A stretch of 64,000 bases of DNA from Cricetomys ansorgei (GCA_026225945.1 JAMJFZ010000199.1:68798501-68862500); one strand, 5' to 3'. Shown: positions 21,556 through 32,301, counted from the stretch's first letter. Notes: generated from the sequence alone by a model not told the origin. Numbers and translations are program-made.

Positions 21556-24338
21556 GTACACACAAACACGTCAAGGTGAATGGACAGGTCTGGCATCTGC
21601 TTTAGGATGTGAATGTGGGAGGGGCAGCCCACAGGCCAAGGTGGGAACACTGAGGACTGCAGGAGAGGGAAGAACAGGCAGAAACAAAACCTTTAGATGC
21701 TCTCTGCTTTCATGTTTGTAAAATTACCTCACAGTAGAAACTTTTTAAAAATCATGTGTTACATTTCCTACAATAACAATTCATAAAATTAAAAAAAAAA
21801 AAAAGAAGAAACAGAAAAGAAACATTTTTATCATACTGGCAGCCTGGTCTCTTAACTGTAAAGAATAAACTCAATGGTGTTGACAAAGAAAACTCAGTTA
21901 CAAAATGTTGCTTTTTAAGAAAGTGTAAGTCAAAGCTTTTACGTCCCCTTCCCCGTCCCCCCCACTTATTTAAATTCCTCCACAGGCTACTGGGGGAAGA
22001 TTTCTCACAAGTGCTCAGCCACCATGCTGTGCGTTCCAGCCGCTGGCAGCTGGCAGTGCTTTCCCTGCGGCACACAGGCCGCTAGGCTGCAGCGGTACCC
22101 TCAGACACAATTGGGAGTTGGGGAGAATCCGGGGAGCAGGGCCAACTGCTATCATTAGAAACCACAGTGAAGGCACAGACTCCTAGTCCTGATTGGCAAC
22201 TCTCAAGTTTTCACTCTCACAGAGGTTATTTTGTAGCAAATCCTCCGGGGGCTACAAGAGGCAAGGAGCATCGTGTGGGAGGCAAAGCTTCCCTACCACA
22301 CACACCCAGCTGAAGATCCTTAGGCATGGGGGGACCACAGCACCTAGGATGTACTGTCTAGTTGATTTCAGAGTGGGTGGAGAATTTACCTACCCTAAAC
22401 CACTAACCCTTTCCAATAGGTCAGGAAGGGGAAGGGGAAAGAAAAAAACCTGCATTGTTCTGAACCTTGGCCCCTGATGCTGCGAACTTCACACATGTAA
22501 CAATATTGTCTGTAACAGGCACAGTAAGAACCAACTGTGAATTCTATTTTTAAAGTTAATTTACTATGTATTTACTATCCATTAAGATGGGAAGCAGCAT
22601 AACTCTAACTTTTCTAGAATTCAGATGGCCTTCTAGTCTCCTAAATTTGGAAATGTGGAGTCTCATTGAAGAGATTGGGGTGGGGGGGCTCCTTTGAAAC
22701 AAAATTAAAAGCCTTGGTATGTACAATAAAATGGGGCTGCACTCCAGCCTTGCAATTACTGCACACTGGCCCACCTGAAACTTGGGTTCCTTCCCAGCCT
22801 GCCATTAGCCAAGAATTACCCTACAGGCATCTCTTTTCTCACCCAAGGCTTTCTGGTTAGAGGGGACTGTCTCTCCCTCAGGCCACAATGCGGAGGCCCA
22901 CGCAGCAGCAGCCATCTTCAAAGCTGCCAGTGACCAAAACGAACCGGTTTTCCAGAGGGCTACTGCATTCTTCTTTTCACCCCCTCAAAGGCAACACCCC
23001 CTTGCGGGACACACAGTAGGCTCTTACTTCTAGCCCACCGAAAAACCACTGGTCTAATCCACACCAAACAGGTTCTTCCAACGGTGGGTCAAGGTCAAAG
23101 GGACTGGGATGCCACTTCTCTAGGAGTGCTCAAACAGGTTGCCTAGAGGCAGGCTGGCTGCCGGATGTTAAGGGTTATGTTAACTCATAACCTCTCTGTG
23201 AGCCTTCACCGCCTGTCTTCAAAATGAAGACACATCACCCACGGTGGCAGGCTGAAAAGGATCAGCACGAAACACACAGAGGAAAGCCTGGCCTCGTCCA
23301 AGAAGTCACTAGAAACTGACACTCTAGAAGAACGTACGGCCTGGGAGCCAAAGGTTGCTGGGTTCCTCCACTGCTCTGGGCCGGGGATTCCCACAGTGTG
23401 GCAGCAGGCTGCCCTGGCCACTTCACCGGGGGCCTCTTGACCCCAGCATCAGCCTTAGGACCCGGGCACCTCCCAGGCGAGAGGTTAATCGGGTCTTCAA
23501 ATTGCTGGGAGCCCTTTAATGCGTTTAGAAGTTGGTCAGTGGGCATTCGAGGAGCCCGATGACATCAGGAGAGGAGACGCACTGGGCTCCAGGCAGCACT
23601 GCTGGGGACCCGGGAGGGAGGTCTGGGGAGGCCCCGGGGCCGAGCCACCAGGTCAGGTGGGCAGCAGAGAGGGCCCGCGGGCGCCAAGTCCAGTCCGGCG
23701 GACAAAGGGGGGCAGGCTGAGCCCGAGCAAGCGGCGGGGCAGCCGGGAAATGCAGCCACGTGCCTGGCGGGAGAAGGCGCAAAAGCCTCCCAACACTTGA
23801 CTGTTTGCTCAGCCCCGAGAGTAAACCGCCCTCCACGCCGCTCGGGAAGCGGGATGGGAAAACGCGTTCGTGTTTTTAAGTTTCCTGGAACTTTTCCAGA
23901 GACACGGGCACGCCAGTGGGCAGGGTGCCTCGGCGGCCACCCGCTCCGCTAGGAAATCGCAGGGTGATGACCGCTTGAATGGGGAGGGCGGCTGCCCGGC
24001 GTGGAGCTGGTCCCGGGCGTCCGATGGCGCTCCCGAAGCCCCAGGGTTCGGTTCCCGACCCGTCCGGCTCCCCGCCCCAGGCCCGGAGCGCTGGGCCCCG
24101 CTGCTGTGCGCTCCGGGCCGGCGGGAGGAGCGCTACGGGAGCACGGAGACCCGCTGCAGGCCCGGCCTGGGCCCCCACACGCGTCCCGGCCGCGCCGCTC
24201 GGGCGCGTTGGGCCTCCCCGCCCCGAGGCCCTGCCCGGCCGCCCCGAGGCCACGCCGCGGCCCCGCAGGCTCCGCCACCCCCGCCCGCCCCGCCCGCCAA
24301 CCGCCGCGGCACGAGCGCCGGGCGCCGCGCGGACTCAC

Positions 24339-24360
24339 CGGGGCCGGCTCCCGAGTACAT
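24339..24360 (-). CDS. Ago2: Argonaute 2, first coding exon (residues 1-7 plus one base)
   Basis: On the minus strand, a strong Kozak context (GCGCCACC) precedes ATG at 24360-24358. The exon reads M-Y-S-G-A-G-P plus the first base of the next codon, then the consensus donor GTGAGT at 24338. MYSGAGP followed by a split codon is the known N-terminus of mammalian AGO2 and its known first exon boundary. AGO2 is the miRNA/siRNA-guided endonuclease of RISC; the N, PAZ, MID and PIWI domains all lie in exons beyond the left edge, so none of the catalytic residues can be judged here. The 5' UTR extends to higher coordinates, probably to about 24450-24500; the start site itself is not visible by eye. 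Identification rests on seven residues, the phase, the CpG island and the position downstream of Ptk2, which together are convincing. Confidence 0.93.
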
Positions 24361-24407
24361 GGTGGCGCCGCCGAGGGCCGCGGCCGAGGGCCGGCCGCGC
24401 GCTCCAC

Positions 24408-24452
24408 GGGCCCCGACGCCGCGAGCCGCGAGGAGCCGCGAGGAGCCGCCGG
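24408..24452 (-). other. Ago2: GC-rich short tandem repeat in the presumed Ago2 5' UTR
   Basis: On the plus strand the unit 'cgcgaggagc' occurs twice in a row within 'gccgcgaggagccgcgagga', flanked by partial copies. Such a stretch in a 5' leader could form stable structure in the mRNA; this is inferred, not shown. Confidence 0.5.
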
Positions 24453-24499
24453 CCGCTCGATCCGCCCCGGCGCGGCCGCCTCGCAGAACAGGTTTACCC

Positions 24500-24700
24500 G
24501 ACGCGGCCGGGGCGGCGGGCGGAGGCGGCGGGAGCGGAGGGGGGAGAGGAGCGGGAGGAGGGAGGGGAGGAGGAGGGGCGAGAGGGACGGCGGGGAGGGA
24601 GGGGGCGGCGGGGAGGGAGGGGGCGGGGACGAGGGAGGGGACGGCTGGGAGGAGGGGGGAAGGTGGCGGGGAGGGAAGGAGGGAGGGGGCTGGGGAGGAG
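24500..24700 (-). promoter_or_regulatory. Ago2: G-rich/C-rich tract and GC box in the Ago2 core promoter
   Basis: Almost pure GGGAGG/GGGCGG sequence on the plus strand, which is C-rich on the Ago2 sense strand, just upstream of the presumed start site. It contains a GC box at 24620-24628 (GGGGCGGGG) and a perfect 17-bp direct repeat (GGCGGGGAGGGAGGGGG at 24589-24605 and 24607-24623, 18-bp period). Tracts like this bind Sp/KLF factors and can fold into G-quadruplex or i-motif structures. Binding is inferred from motif content. Confidence 0.65.
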
Positions 24701-25514
24701 GCTGGAGGCGGCGCGCGCACGCGGGGCCGCGGGACGGGAAGCGCGGTGGCGGCCCCCCGCGTGGTTGTCCCGAGTTGGGGACCCCCGGAGGCGACCCAGG
24801 GCACGCGGGCCAAGCCCTTTCCTGCGGCCGAGCGAGGCGACGTCTGGCTTCCGGGCGCGGACAGCCCAGCACTGCGCCGGGAGTCGGGGGCCTCCCTCCC
24901 GCGCCGAGCGGCAGAGTCCGGGCCGCGTCCCGCCGCGCACCCGCCCCTGCACCTCGGCCTGGCTCTTTAAGTTATTAACCAAACGGCGACGGGAAGCTGG
25001 CTCCCCACCCAGAGCTTGAACTTGGACGCTGCCGGGCCGGTGCGCGTGACCACACCGCCACCTCCTGGCGCGGCCCGACAACCTAGATAATCCTAATAAA
25101 GCACCAAGGAAGCACAGCAAGTTTAAGATTAATTTTTATCAGCTGTCAGGGAGCTGATCTAGTCGGATCTCCCCCTCTCCCCCTTTCCGGAGTCAGAGCC
25201 CCCAAGCTCTGCTCTGAGGGCTCCCGGATCAGCATGCTCTGTACACATCTGTCCTTTCCCCAACTTGTTGCTAGCACTTACTCCGGGCCCTGTCTAATTG
25301 TCTCTGGAGCCTTTTCTGTGGAAGCTGCAGTGCCAGCTCCTGCCTCAGCTTGTCAAAGCCCATGCTGAGGGCCCAGGCCAAAGACCGACTGGGTCCTACT
25401 GCAGGGACCCCGGCATCGGGATGGGTTCCTTGTCCTCTGCAAAGACAGTCCCGGGAGCAAGAAAAGCAGCTCTCCTTCCAATAGGCATCGAAAGGAGGAG
25501 GAAACTGGATAAGG

Positions 25515-25600
25515 TACTGCAGGGCTGCCATCCCAGCTACTCAGAAGACGGAGGCAGGAGGATGGTGAGCTTAAATCCAGTCTAGGATACATAAAGCCAT
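25515..25600 (+). repeat. B1-like fragment
   Basis: Has 'gctgccatcccagctactca' and 'ggaggcaggaggatggtgag', an old B1 piece without a clear head. Confidence 0.55.
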
Positions 25601-25796
25601 GGGTCTCCCTCCAGTGACTCACACAAACAGATAATCATACCTGGCCCATGTGACCAACACTTGTGGTCGCCACCACTATGGGGATGGAGATAGGATTTCC
25701 TGAACTCAGGATCTCGAGATTGCTGCTCAGGACCAGCCTGGGCAACAAAGTGAGAAATGGTGGGAGGTGGGAGTGGACAGAACGGGGTGGGGGTTG

Positions 25797-25870
25797 GCCG
25801 GTGAGGTAGCTGGGTACTCAGCTCAGCAGTAAAGCACTGCCTACCTACTCAAGACCCTCCCCATCATTAC
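25797..25870 (+). repeat. ID-like SINE, degraded
   Basis: 'gggtactcagctcagcagta' then 'aagcactgcctacctactca' follows the ID layout, but the B box is poor. Confidence 0.45.
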
Positions 25871-25904
25871 CCCCCTCAAACAAAAAAAGTCATGAAATCT
25901 GTTG

Positions 25905-26110
25905 GGGGAGGAATGCAGTAGTTCAGATGGTGTACTGCTTGCCAGGCATGAAGAAGCCCTGGGTTCGATCCCCCATCCACAAAAATTGGGCCTAGAATCC
26001 CAGAACTGAGGAGATGGAGGCAGAGTTCAAGGTCTCAAGGTATACATGAGACTTGTCCCCCAAAAAATAAATAAATAAATAAGCAAATAACAACAACAAC
26101 AACAACAAAA
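25905..26110 (+). repeat. B4 SINE with (AAAT)n(CAA)n tail
   Basis: ID-like part 'gtgtactgcttgccaggcat' with 'gccctgggttcgatccccca' is followed by a B1-like part with 'ggagatggaggcagagttca' and a long simple tail of AAAT and CAA units. Confidence 0.8.
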
Positions 26111-27502
26111 GAACATGATATGTGTTTCTGAGCACCAAGAAGTCTGGGTAGCAGTGGACATATATGCTCATCACAGGGAGGACAGACACCATGGGCATTC
26201 CCTCCAGAGTGGAGTGAGAAATGGGGCGCAGCGTGTCTGTGGATGGGATCCAGCCAATGCAGCTAAGTGCAGCAGTGTGGCTGGTCCTCAGCCAGCAAGC
26301 CAGCCTCAGCCTGGCACGTGACTTCAGCTGTAAGAGTTCCTAAGCATCCAGGTGTGCCTCAGTGGGGCTGAGGCAGTATAGGAGTCCCAGCCTCTTAGGA
26401 GGAGGAGGAAGAGGAGGAAGAGAGGGAAAGGCCCCAAACAAGCAAAATTAAAGTAGTCCAGAGATGCCTTTGTAAACAGCTACTGTCCTAGTCACAGCAA
26501 AGTAGTGGCTACTGTAAACAGCAAGCTAATAGGCAGGGCTGGTGTGAAGCAGGGTCTGGGGTACCCGTGGTTCCAACATGCCCTTTCCAGCAGCCCGTGG
26601 CTCTAACCTGTTTCTCTGGAAGGCCCGCAGCTCTCTCTCTGCCTTGAATGCACAACCCTAGGGCTTGGGGGGAAAGCTGCAGGCTCTGCAGTAGGAGGGA
26701 GGCTGGAAACTTTGTTTCCAAGCAGGATAGTCTCAGGAATGCTGAATTGGGTCTGGTATTGGTCGGCTGAGACTCAACACTGCTCTCTGCTGGTGGAAGC
26801 ATGCCTTTGCTTCCTGTCTCTCATCTTCCACAGTAGTCCTGGGCCGGTGTCAGCCACCAGCATTAGGGTGCACCTTGCCCTTTTCCAGGATACAGCATCC
26901 TCTCCTGTGCTGTGGCAACAACCAAGATCTTCAGGCCCACATCCCAAGCCAAGGGCACCATATCTCCCTATGATGTTTTCATCCCCAAGCCACCTGTCCC
27001 CCGCTTTCACCAGCAAAGCTGGAATGCCTTCCCAGTGCCCTCTTCCTGGCCTGCACGATAGGACTCAGTTTAGGAGCTGTGTCATCTCCCCTCATAACTA
27101 GAACCTTCTCCAGTTCCCAGCTTGCCCTGGCACCAGCATCAGAAGCCTCTTACCTTCTGTGCCTGGCCCCTTCCCGTGCAGTTCCCATTCTGGTGTTGAG
27201 GCTCCCCCTGCTGTATGTGCATATAGTCTCAGGCACAGGCTGAGAGGGTGAAGCCGGCCAGTCCATAGCTTAGCACACGGTGCCCTGCTACTTTTGATCA
27301 TTAACTTCCAGGAAAGAGAAGAAAGATCCTGAGGATTTGCAGAAGCATGCTCCCACAGCCATGAGGCCTGATGGATTCAACCTCAGGTGCTTTTAGTTCC
27401 TTCAACAGTGAGTGGTGAAGTTGGTGTGGTGGTGCTTGTCTATAATCATAGCACTGAGACTACAGTGTGTGTAGGGGGGGGATTGTCAGAAAAACCACTT
27501 AA

Positions 27503-27640
27503 AACCATCTATGTATTGTGGTACATGCCTTTAATCCCAGCACTTTGAAGGCAGAAGCAGGTGGATCTGTATGTGTTTGAGGCCAGCCTGGTCTACATAG
27601 TGAGTTCCAAGCCAGCCAGAGCTATATAGTGAGGCCTTGT
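27503..27640 (+). repeat. B1 SINE, full length
   Basis: 'attgtggtacatgcctttaa' head, 'gaggccagcctggtctacat' and 'agtgagttccaagccagcca' body. A smaller B1 piece with 'ttggtgtggtggtgcttgtc' sits just before it at about 27418-27470. Confidence 0.9.
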
Positions 27641-27802
27641 TTTTATATATATATATACACATACATATAATATATATTTTTTATATATGTGTGTGTATGT
27701 ATGTGTGTGTGTATATATATACACATATAATATATATATTATATATTTAATATATATATTTTATATATATAACACACATAATATATATATATATATATTA
27801 GG
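27640..27802. repeat. AT-rich self-complementary simple repeat
   Basis: Blocks of (TA)n, (TG)n and TATATTTTATATA, with long inverted complementarity between left and right halves. It probably expanded from the tail of the preceding B1 and could extrude a cruciform. Confidence 0.9.
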
Positions 27803-28198
27803 AAGTAAAAGAAGAAAAGAAAAAAAAATTGGGAAGTATTGAGTCAAACAGCACTAAAGTTTACTGACTGCAATCCTTCTCAGAGCCTTTAACAGAGTAT
27901 GAAGAATCCCGCTTCTAGGAGAGAACCAGGAATAGTGCCTTAGTCCATTTTCTGCTGCTGTAACTGAACACCACAGCCTGAGTAGCTTAGAAAGATGGAG
28001 AGGTTGGTTTAGCTCAGGGTTGTCAAACACAGCCCTAGAATCTGCTCAGCACAGAGAGAACCCAGCCCTGGGCTACAGCAGACAACATGCAGCCTGTCCC
28101 CAATGCACTTGCCCACAGAGTCCCCTTGTCCTCAGGGCCAAACTGGAACTTTCTGTGGCCCCCTCCAACTTTCACATGCTGAGGTAACAGTGTCGCTT

Positions 28199-28330
28199 AC
28201 AGCGAGCCCTGGTGGCACACACCTGTAATCGCAGCACTCGGTGACTTCTGCCAGCCTGGTCTGTATAGTGAGTTCTAGGACAGTTGGGGCTGCATAATAG
28301 AGACACCCTGTCTGAAAGAAAGCAAGAAAG
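28199..28330 (+). repeat. B1 SINE, middle deleted
   Basis: 'gagccctggtggcacacacc' to 'gcagcactcggtgacttctg' and then directly 'ccagcctggtctgtatagtg', so the 'gaggcagaggcagg' box is missing. Tail turns into AAAG units. Confidence 0.8.
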
Positions 28331-28385
28331 AAAGGAGAAAGAGGAGAGAGAGAGAGAGAAAGGAAGGGAGGGAGGGAAGGAGGGA
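28316..28385 (+). repeat. Polypurine (GA)n/(GAAG)n tract
   Basis: About 70 bp of pure A/G that grows out of the preceding B1 tail; a possible triplex-forming tract. Confidence 0.85.
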
Positions 28386-30084
28386 AATCAAAAAAGCAAA
28401 GTCACAGAGTGGAAGATGTCTGCACTGTATTATAGAGATGTGCTGCCAAACAATATACCCTATATATGTATATAGTGTACATCTCCAGTGGTAGAGAATC
28501 CATCCACCCATATGTGTGTGTGTGTCTAAAAAAGGAAATAAAAGTTAACAATACAATAGGAAAATTGGCAGAAGACTTGGGACACCTGGGAGAGAAAACA
28601 GAAGGGCTAATAGATAAGTGGACATGGTGCTAGACTCACAGGTAGTCACAGTAGTCTCAAGGAGGCACAACTACAGACCTCACTGGTCCTGAAGATGGGG
28701 AGAGGTAATGGCTTGACACTTTCTCCTTCACCACCACCCCAATTCATCATGGTGTCACTGTTTAACCTGGGCCACCCACCCCTGTCTCTCCCCTCCTCCT
28801 GCAATTTCTGCTGAAATCAGCCCCAACCCCTCCTCCTATCGAGGGTCCACGCTTTCCCAAAGACATCTGTGTCACTCTGTGTCTTGCTGCTGTAGGGGTC
28901 AAGATGGACTCGGGTGTAGCTACCCACCAAACACTTGAGTTGTGGATTGGGCCATCCTGCCCTAGCACTGACAGTCCTTCCCGCATGTTAGGGACAGCTA
29001 ACCCACCTGTAAGCTCCAAGGATCCTCCAAGTGGCAGCCTTAACACCAGCAGTCAGTACCCTGTCAGGACCAGCCCATTGCAGAGAGGCTCTGGTGGGGT
29101 CAGGAAGAGTTACAGCATCCGTGTGGGGCTTGGGCCCTCTGTTTATTGCCTGGGTAACAGTACGTGAGACTTGGTCCCTGTGCTCATGCCACTGTGAGCT
29201 CTACCCTGTATGTTCTGTGTGTCTGAGTGGGGAATGCTGTGGGGGGGGAGGGATTGGGAATGCAAAACAGGCCAGTGGTGACATTCCTGCTGAGGGTCCT
29301 AGAACAGAAAAAGACACTCTATAACAGGGGACCCGCCTCTGCCCATGTTCCCTTTCCAATCTCTGTGCCTCTGCTGCAGTTAGAACTGAGCACCTGATAC
29401 CGCAGTCACCCTGTGGATTAGCGTTGCAAGTGACAGCTTCAGACCCTTGGACTGTGTGCCCTCCAGCCTATGCTGAAGTCCTGACCTAAAGGGGGTGAAG
29501 TTAGAGGTAATGAGGGAGGGGCCTTCCTCAAGGGGGTCAGTACCCTTATAAAAGAGACCAGCATATGGGGGGCTGAAGCAGTGGGACCAAGCAGCCTGGG
29601 CTACACAGAGACCCCCCCATCTCAACAGGGACCCAAGAGTGCTGCCTTGGCCCTTTGACCACGAGGAGACAACAAGAAGGTGCCTGCCTGTGACCCGTGA
29701 AACACTTATCACCAGACACTAGGGTTCTCTCCTTTGCTTTTTTTATTTTGAGAAGAGTCTGATGTAGCCCAAGTCTGCCTCCTATCCACCAAATGAATAG
29801 CTGAAGCTGGCTTTGAAGTTCTGATTCTCTTGCCTTTACCTTCCAACCACGCCTGGCTCTCCTTTTCTCTTGCTTGCTTAACTATTTTCCTTCCTTCCTC
29901 CATCCCATCCTCCTTTCTGTCTTATGGTAGTGTCCCAGCCTCCCCAGTAGGTGGGTCTATACGGGTGTAGCACCATAGCCAGCTGCTCAGATTTCTGTTG
30001 CTTTAAAGTCATGGTCTATGGTGTTCTATCACAGTAGACAACAGGGGCTGAGACACTTTTGCTGGGCTCTTGAAATGAGAAGGG

Positions 30085-30294
30085 AAGGGCTGGAGATAAA
30101 GCTCAGTGAGTAGAGGGCTTGCCTGGCAGGCCTAGAAGCCCTGGTTCTATCCTTAGCACCACGAGAATCAGGCATGGTGGCCCATGATTGAAATATAAGC
30201 ACAGAGGAGGTGGGGGCATGAGGATCAGGAGTTCAGGGTCATCCTCAACTATATAGTTAGTTTGAGGCCAGCCTGGGACATATGAAACCCTCAT
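30085..30294 (+). repeat. B4 SINE
   Basis: ID-like part 'gctggagataaagctcagtg' and 'agtagagggcttgcctggca', then B1-like 'ggcatggtggcccatgattg' and 'gtttgaggccagcctgggac'. It is cut off by the LTR beginning at 30295. Confidence 0.8.
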
Positions 30295-30765
30295 TGTGGG
30301 TCCTTCCTCCCCGGTCCACTTCTTCCCAGGGGGAAAGCACAGGCAGCGGCCCATCCCGGGTTCTAAGATCTTGGTCAGAGGCTGAGAGTCAACAGGAAAC
30401 AGACTTCCTGGGAGACTGTGTCAGTGTATACAGCTCAGTTTATTGTTTTAGAGTCAGAGTATATAAGGGCTACTTAAAGCAATGGGTCAGTGCCTAATTG
30501 GTTATAACACAGTACTATAGGTATTCTTAATTATCATATGGGGCAGAGCCGGGGTAAGTACGAGGCCATCTGGAGTTCACAGGAGGCTGCATGCCAGGGT
30601 CCTTTTCCAAATAAGGTCAGAAGGCAAGATTAGAGGCACTCTCCAAGTAAGGTCAGGTTGGGAGGGAGGGAGCCCACTCACAAAGGGAGTTCTCCATTTG
30701 GCGCTGAGCTCAGAAAGCTCTCCAGACATGGTGGACTGCTACCTTAGGGGTGGCTACCCAAAATT
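30295..30765 (-). mobile_element. Probable solo LTR (ERV class II-like)
   Basis: On the minus strand the segment ends ...GGAAGGACCCACA at 30295 (a CA end), carries a TATA motif (complement of 30460-30467) and AATAAA (complement of 30439-30444), and starts near 30765 close to a B3 element. No internal retroviral sequence, primer site or coding frame flanks it, so it fits a solo LTR left by recombination between two LTRs. I did not find a clean target-site duplication, and the start is approximate. Confidence 0.5.
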
Positions 30766-30770
30766 AGTTG

Positions 30771-30995
30771 GGGGCTGAAGAGATGGCTCCATGGTTAAGA
30801 GCAAGCCCTCTTAAGAGGATCGGAGTTTAGTTCCCAGCATGCCTGTCAGGCAGCTCAGAACTCCAGCTTTAGGGAATCCTATGCCACCCTCTGGTCTTCT
30901 CAGGTATCCACACTCATGCATACATAGCTGCACAGATGCATGTACAAATAATCAAGAATAAAACAAATCTAAATTAAATTACAATTTAAAAAGAT
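30771..30995 (+). repeat. B3 SINE
   Basis: 'gctgaagagatggctccatg' head, 'cgtttagttcccagcatgcc'-like middle and a tail with 'aataatcaagaataaaacaa'. Confidence 0.88.
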
Positions 30996-31000
30996 AAGAA

Positions 31001-31155
31001 GATGCCAGGTGGAAGTGGTACACGCCTTTGATCCCAGCACTCAGGAGGCAGAGGCAGGCAGAGATCCCTTTGAGTTCAAGGCCAGCCTGGTCTACAGAGT
31101 GAGTTCCAGGACAGCCAGAGTTACAACAGAGAAACTCTGTCCTAAGAAACCAAAA
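31001..31155 (+). repeat. B1 SINE, full length
   Basis: 'gccaggtggaagtggtacac' to 'ggccagcctggtctacagag' to 'gttacaacagagaaactctg', little diverged from consensus. Confidence 0.92.
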
Positions 31156-31747
31156 AGATGAGAAAAGTCTTGCTCTGTTTTTCGACAAGCAAGCTGTGCA
31201 GCCATGACAGAATCACCTCATGGGCTGTGGGCTTGCTCAGTCACAATTAGCAAACATGGCCATGGGATCTAGGAGCCTGGCTACCCATTCTTACCCTACA
31301 GATGGAAAACTGAGGCAGAGGGACCACACAGCTGGCTTTGTCGCTGCCTGCTCTAAAGTTCCTGAGAGGCTCAGCGGGGCAGTCCTCTCAAGAGCCCCTG
31401 TGGCTGGTCTCTGGGCTCTTCCTGAACCTAGGTCCGAGTTTACTTGATTCATTCATAAACTGCCACACATTAAATTGACACCTAAAGTATTACATTAGTT
31501 TCAATTCTTACAAAAAGATAACTTCTGGCATTTGTAAATATTGACACTTAAAAGTAAAACTGCCTTATCTCTGTAAGGAATGAAGGCAGATGGGAGATAG
31601 ACAAGATGTGGATTTCCTGTTACTCATTATCCTTGAGGCTCCATTCTTTGCTGTGCAGACACTGACTGAGCAGAGCCTGAGCTCTGGGAATTTTCACACC
31701 TATCTTATGCCCTCAAGGAAACTCATTTATCCATAGGACATGTGTTC

Positions 31748-32060
31748 ATGGTGGCACACACACACAGTCCCAGCACTCAGAGGCAGAGAAACAGGAGGAT
31801 CTCTGCAAGTTACAGGCCAGCCAGACTACATAGTGAATTCTTTTTGTTTGTTTGTTTCCGAGATAGGGTTTCTCTGTGCATCCCTGGCTGTCCTGGAACT
31901 CACTGTGTAGACCAGGCTGGCCTCAAACTCAGAGATCCACCTGCCTCTGCCTCTGCCTCCCATGTGCTGGGATTAAAGGCGTGTGCCACCACCAGCAGTG
32001 TACATAGTGAATTCTAAGCCTGCCAGGGCTACATTGTCAGACCCTGTCTCAAAAAGATAA
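31748..32060 (+). repeat. B1 SINE split by a second B1
   Basis: The host B1 runs from 'atggtggcacacacacacag' to 31841 and resumes at 32001 with 'gcctgccagggctacattgt' and 'cagaccctgtctcaaaaag'. The interruption is the reverse B1 at 31842-32000, flanked by a 15-bp duplication. Confidence 0.9.
31842..32000 (-). mobile_element. B1 SINE inserted into another B1
   Basis: Complete B1 on the minus strand with a (CAAA)n tail. It is flanked by the perfect direct repeat TACATAGTGAATTCT at 31827-31841 and 32001-32015, the target-site duplication of an L1-driven insertion. It is therefore younger than the host. Confidence 0.95.
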
Positions 32061-32061
32061 A

Positions 32062-32262
32062 GCAGAACCAGTCAGAGGGCTTAGTGGGTAAAGATTCCTG
32101 TCACCAAAACCGATGACCTGAGTTCAACCCTGGAACCACATAGTGGAAGGAGAGAACTGACTTTTTCCAAGTTGTCTCTTGACTTCCACACATGTATCGT
32201 GCAAGGTGGGCACATGTGTGTACATATGCACGGACCAATACATAAAATAAAAATGTAACACA
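32062..32262 (+). repeat. B3 SINE
   Basis: 'gtcagagggcttagtgggta' head, 'gatgacctgagttcaaccct' middle and 'aatacataaaataaaaatgt' tail. Confidence 0.8.
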
Positions 32263-32301
32263 ACATATATATATTTAAAAGCCATAAAAAAGAATAATAT
32301 A

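Larger units (their letters stand above)
1..24338 (-). other. Ago2: Ago2 intron 1 (5' part)
   Basis: This is intronic sequence running leftwards from the exon 1 donor at 24338. The second coding exon, which should encode a proline-rich stretch followed by the start of the N domain, is not found on the minus strand, so the intron continues past the left edge. The long first intron is typical of mammalian AGO2. Repeats inside it are listed separately. I see no gene, RNA or recognisable repeat in 1-950, 1020-1885, 2300-3935, 4190-4525, 4935-5855, 6965-7720, 8765-9185, 9650-10485, 11105-14900, 16680-18390, 18705-20930 and 21560-23540, apart from short homopolymers such as the A run at 17046-17063. 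Confidence 0.85.
23550..25080. promoter_or_regulatory. Ago2: CpG island over the Ago2 promoter and exon 1
   Basis: CpG frequency rises sharply from about 23550, is highest between 24050 and 24500, and falls off after about 25080 where AT-rich sequence resumes. Everything outside is CpG-poor. It spans the first Ago2 exon and several hundred bases on each side, as expected for a constitutively expressed gene promoter. The long open frames through it on both strands reflect the lack of AT-rich stop codons, not coding. Exact limits need a CpG observed/expected calculation. Confidence 0.9.

Noticed and set aside
1..24338. Second coding exon of Ago2
   Set aside because: I looked on the minus strand for the proline-rich segment that follows residue 8 and for the N-domain start. 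None is present, so it lies beyond the left edge.
24133..24813. Minus-strand frame that includes MYSGAGP as part of a longer protein
   Set aside because: The frame reads through the GTGAGT donor at 24338 and starts far upstream of the Kozak ATG. Known Ago2 structure places the start at 24360 and splices after 22 nt.
23870..25120. Long open frames (up to 366 codons) on both strands across 23870-25120
   Set aside because: All six frames are open at once because the GC-rich CpG island contains few stop codons. The products are low-complexity Arg/Gly/Pro/Ala text with no domain, and they overlap the Ago2 promoter and exon 1.
25271..25531. 86-codon minus-strand frame upstream of Ago2
   Set aside because: No motif, no recognised homology and no splice context. 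Nothing separates it from a chance frame.
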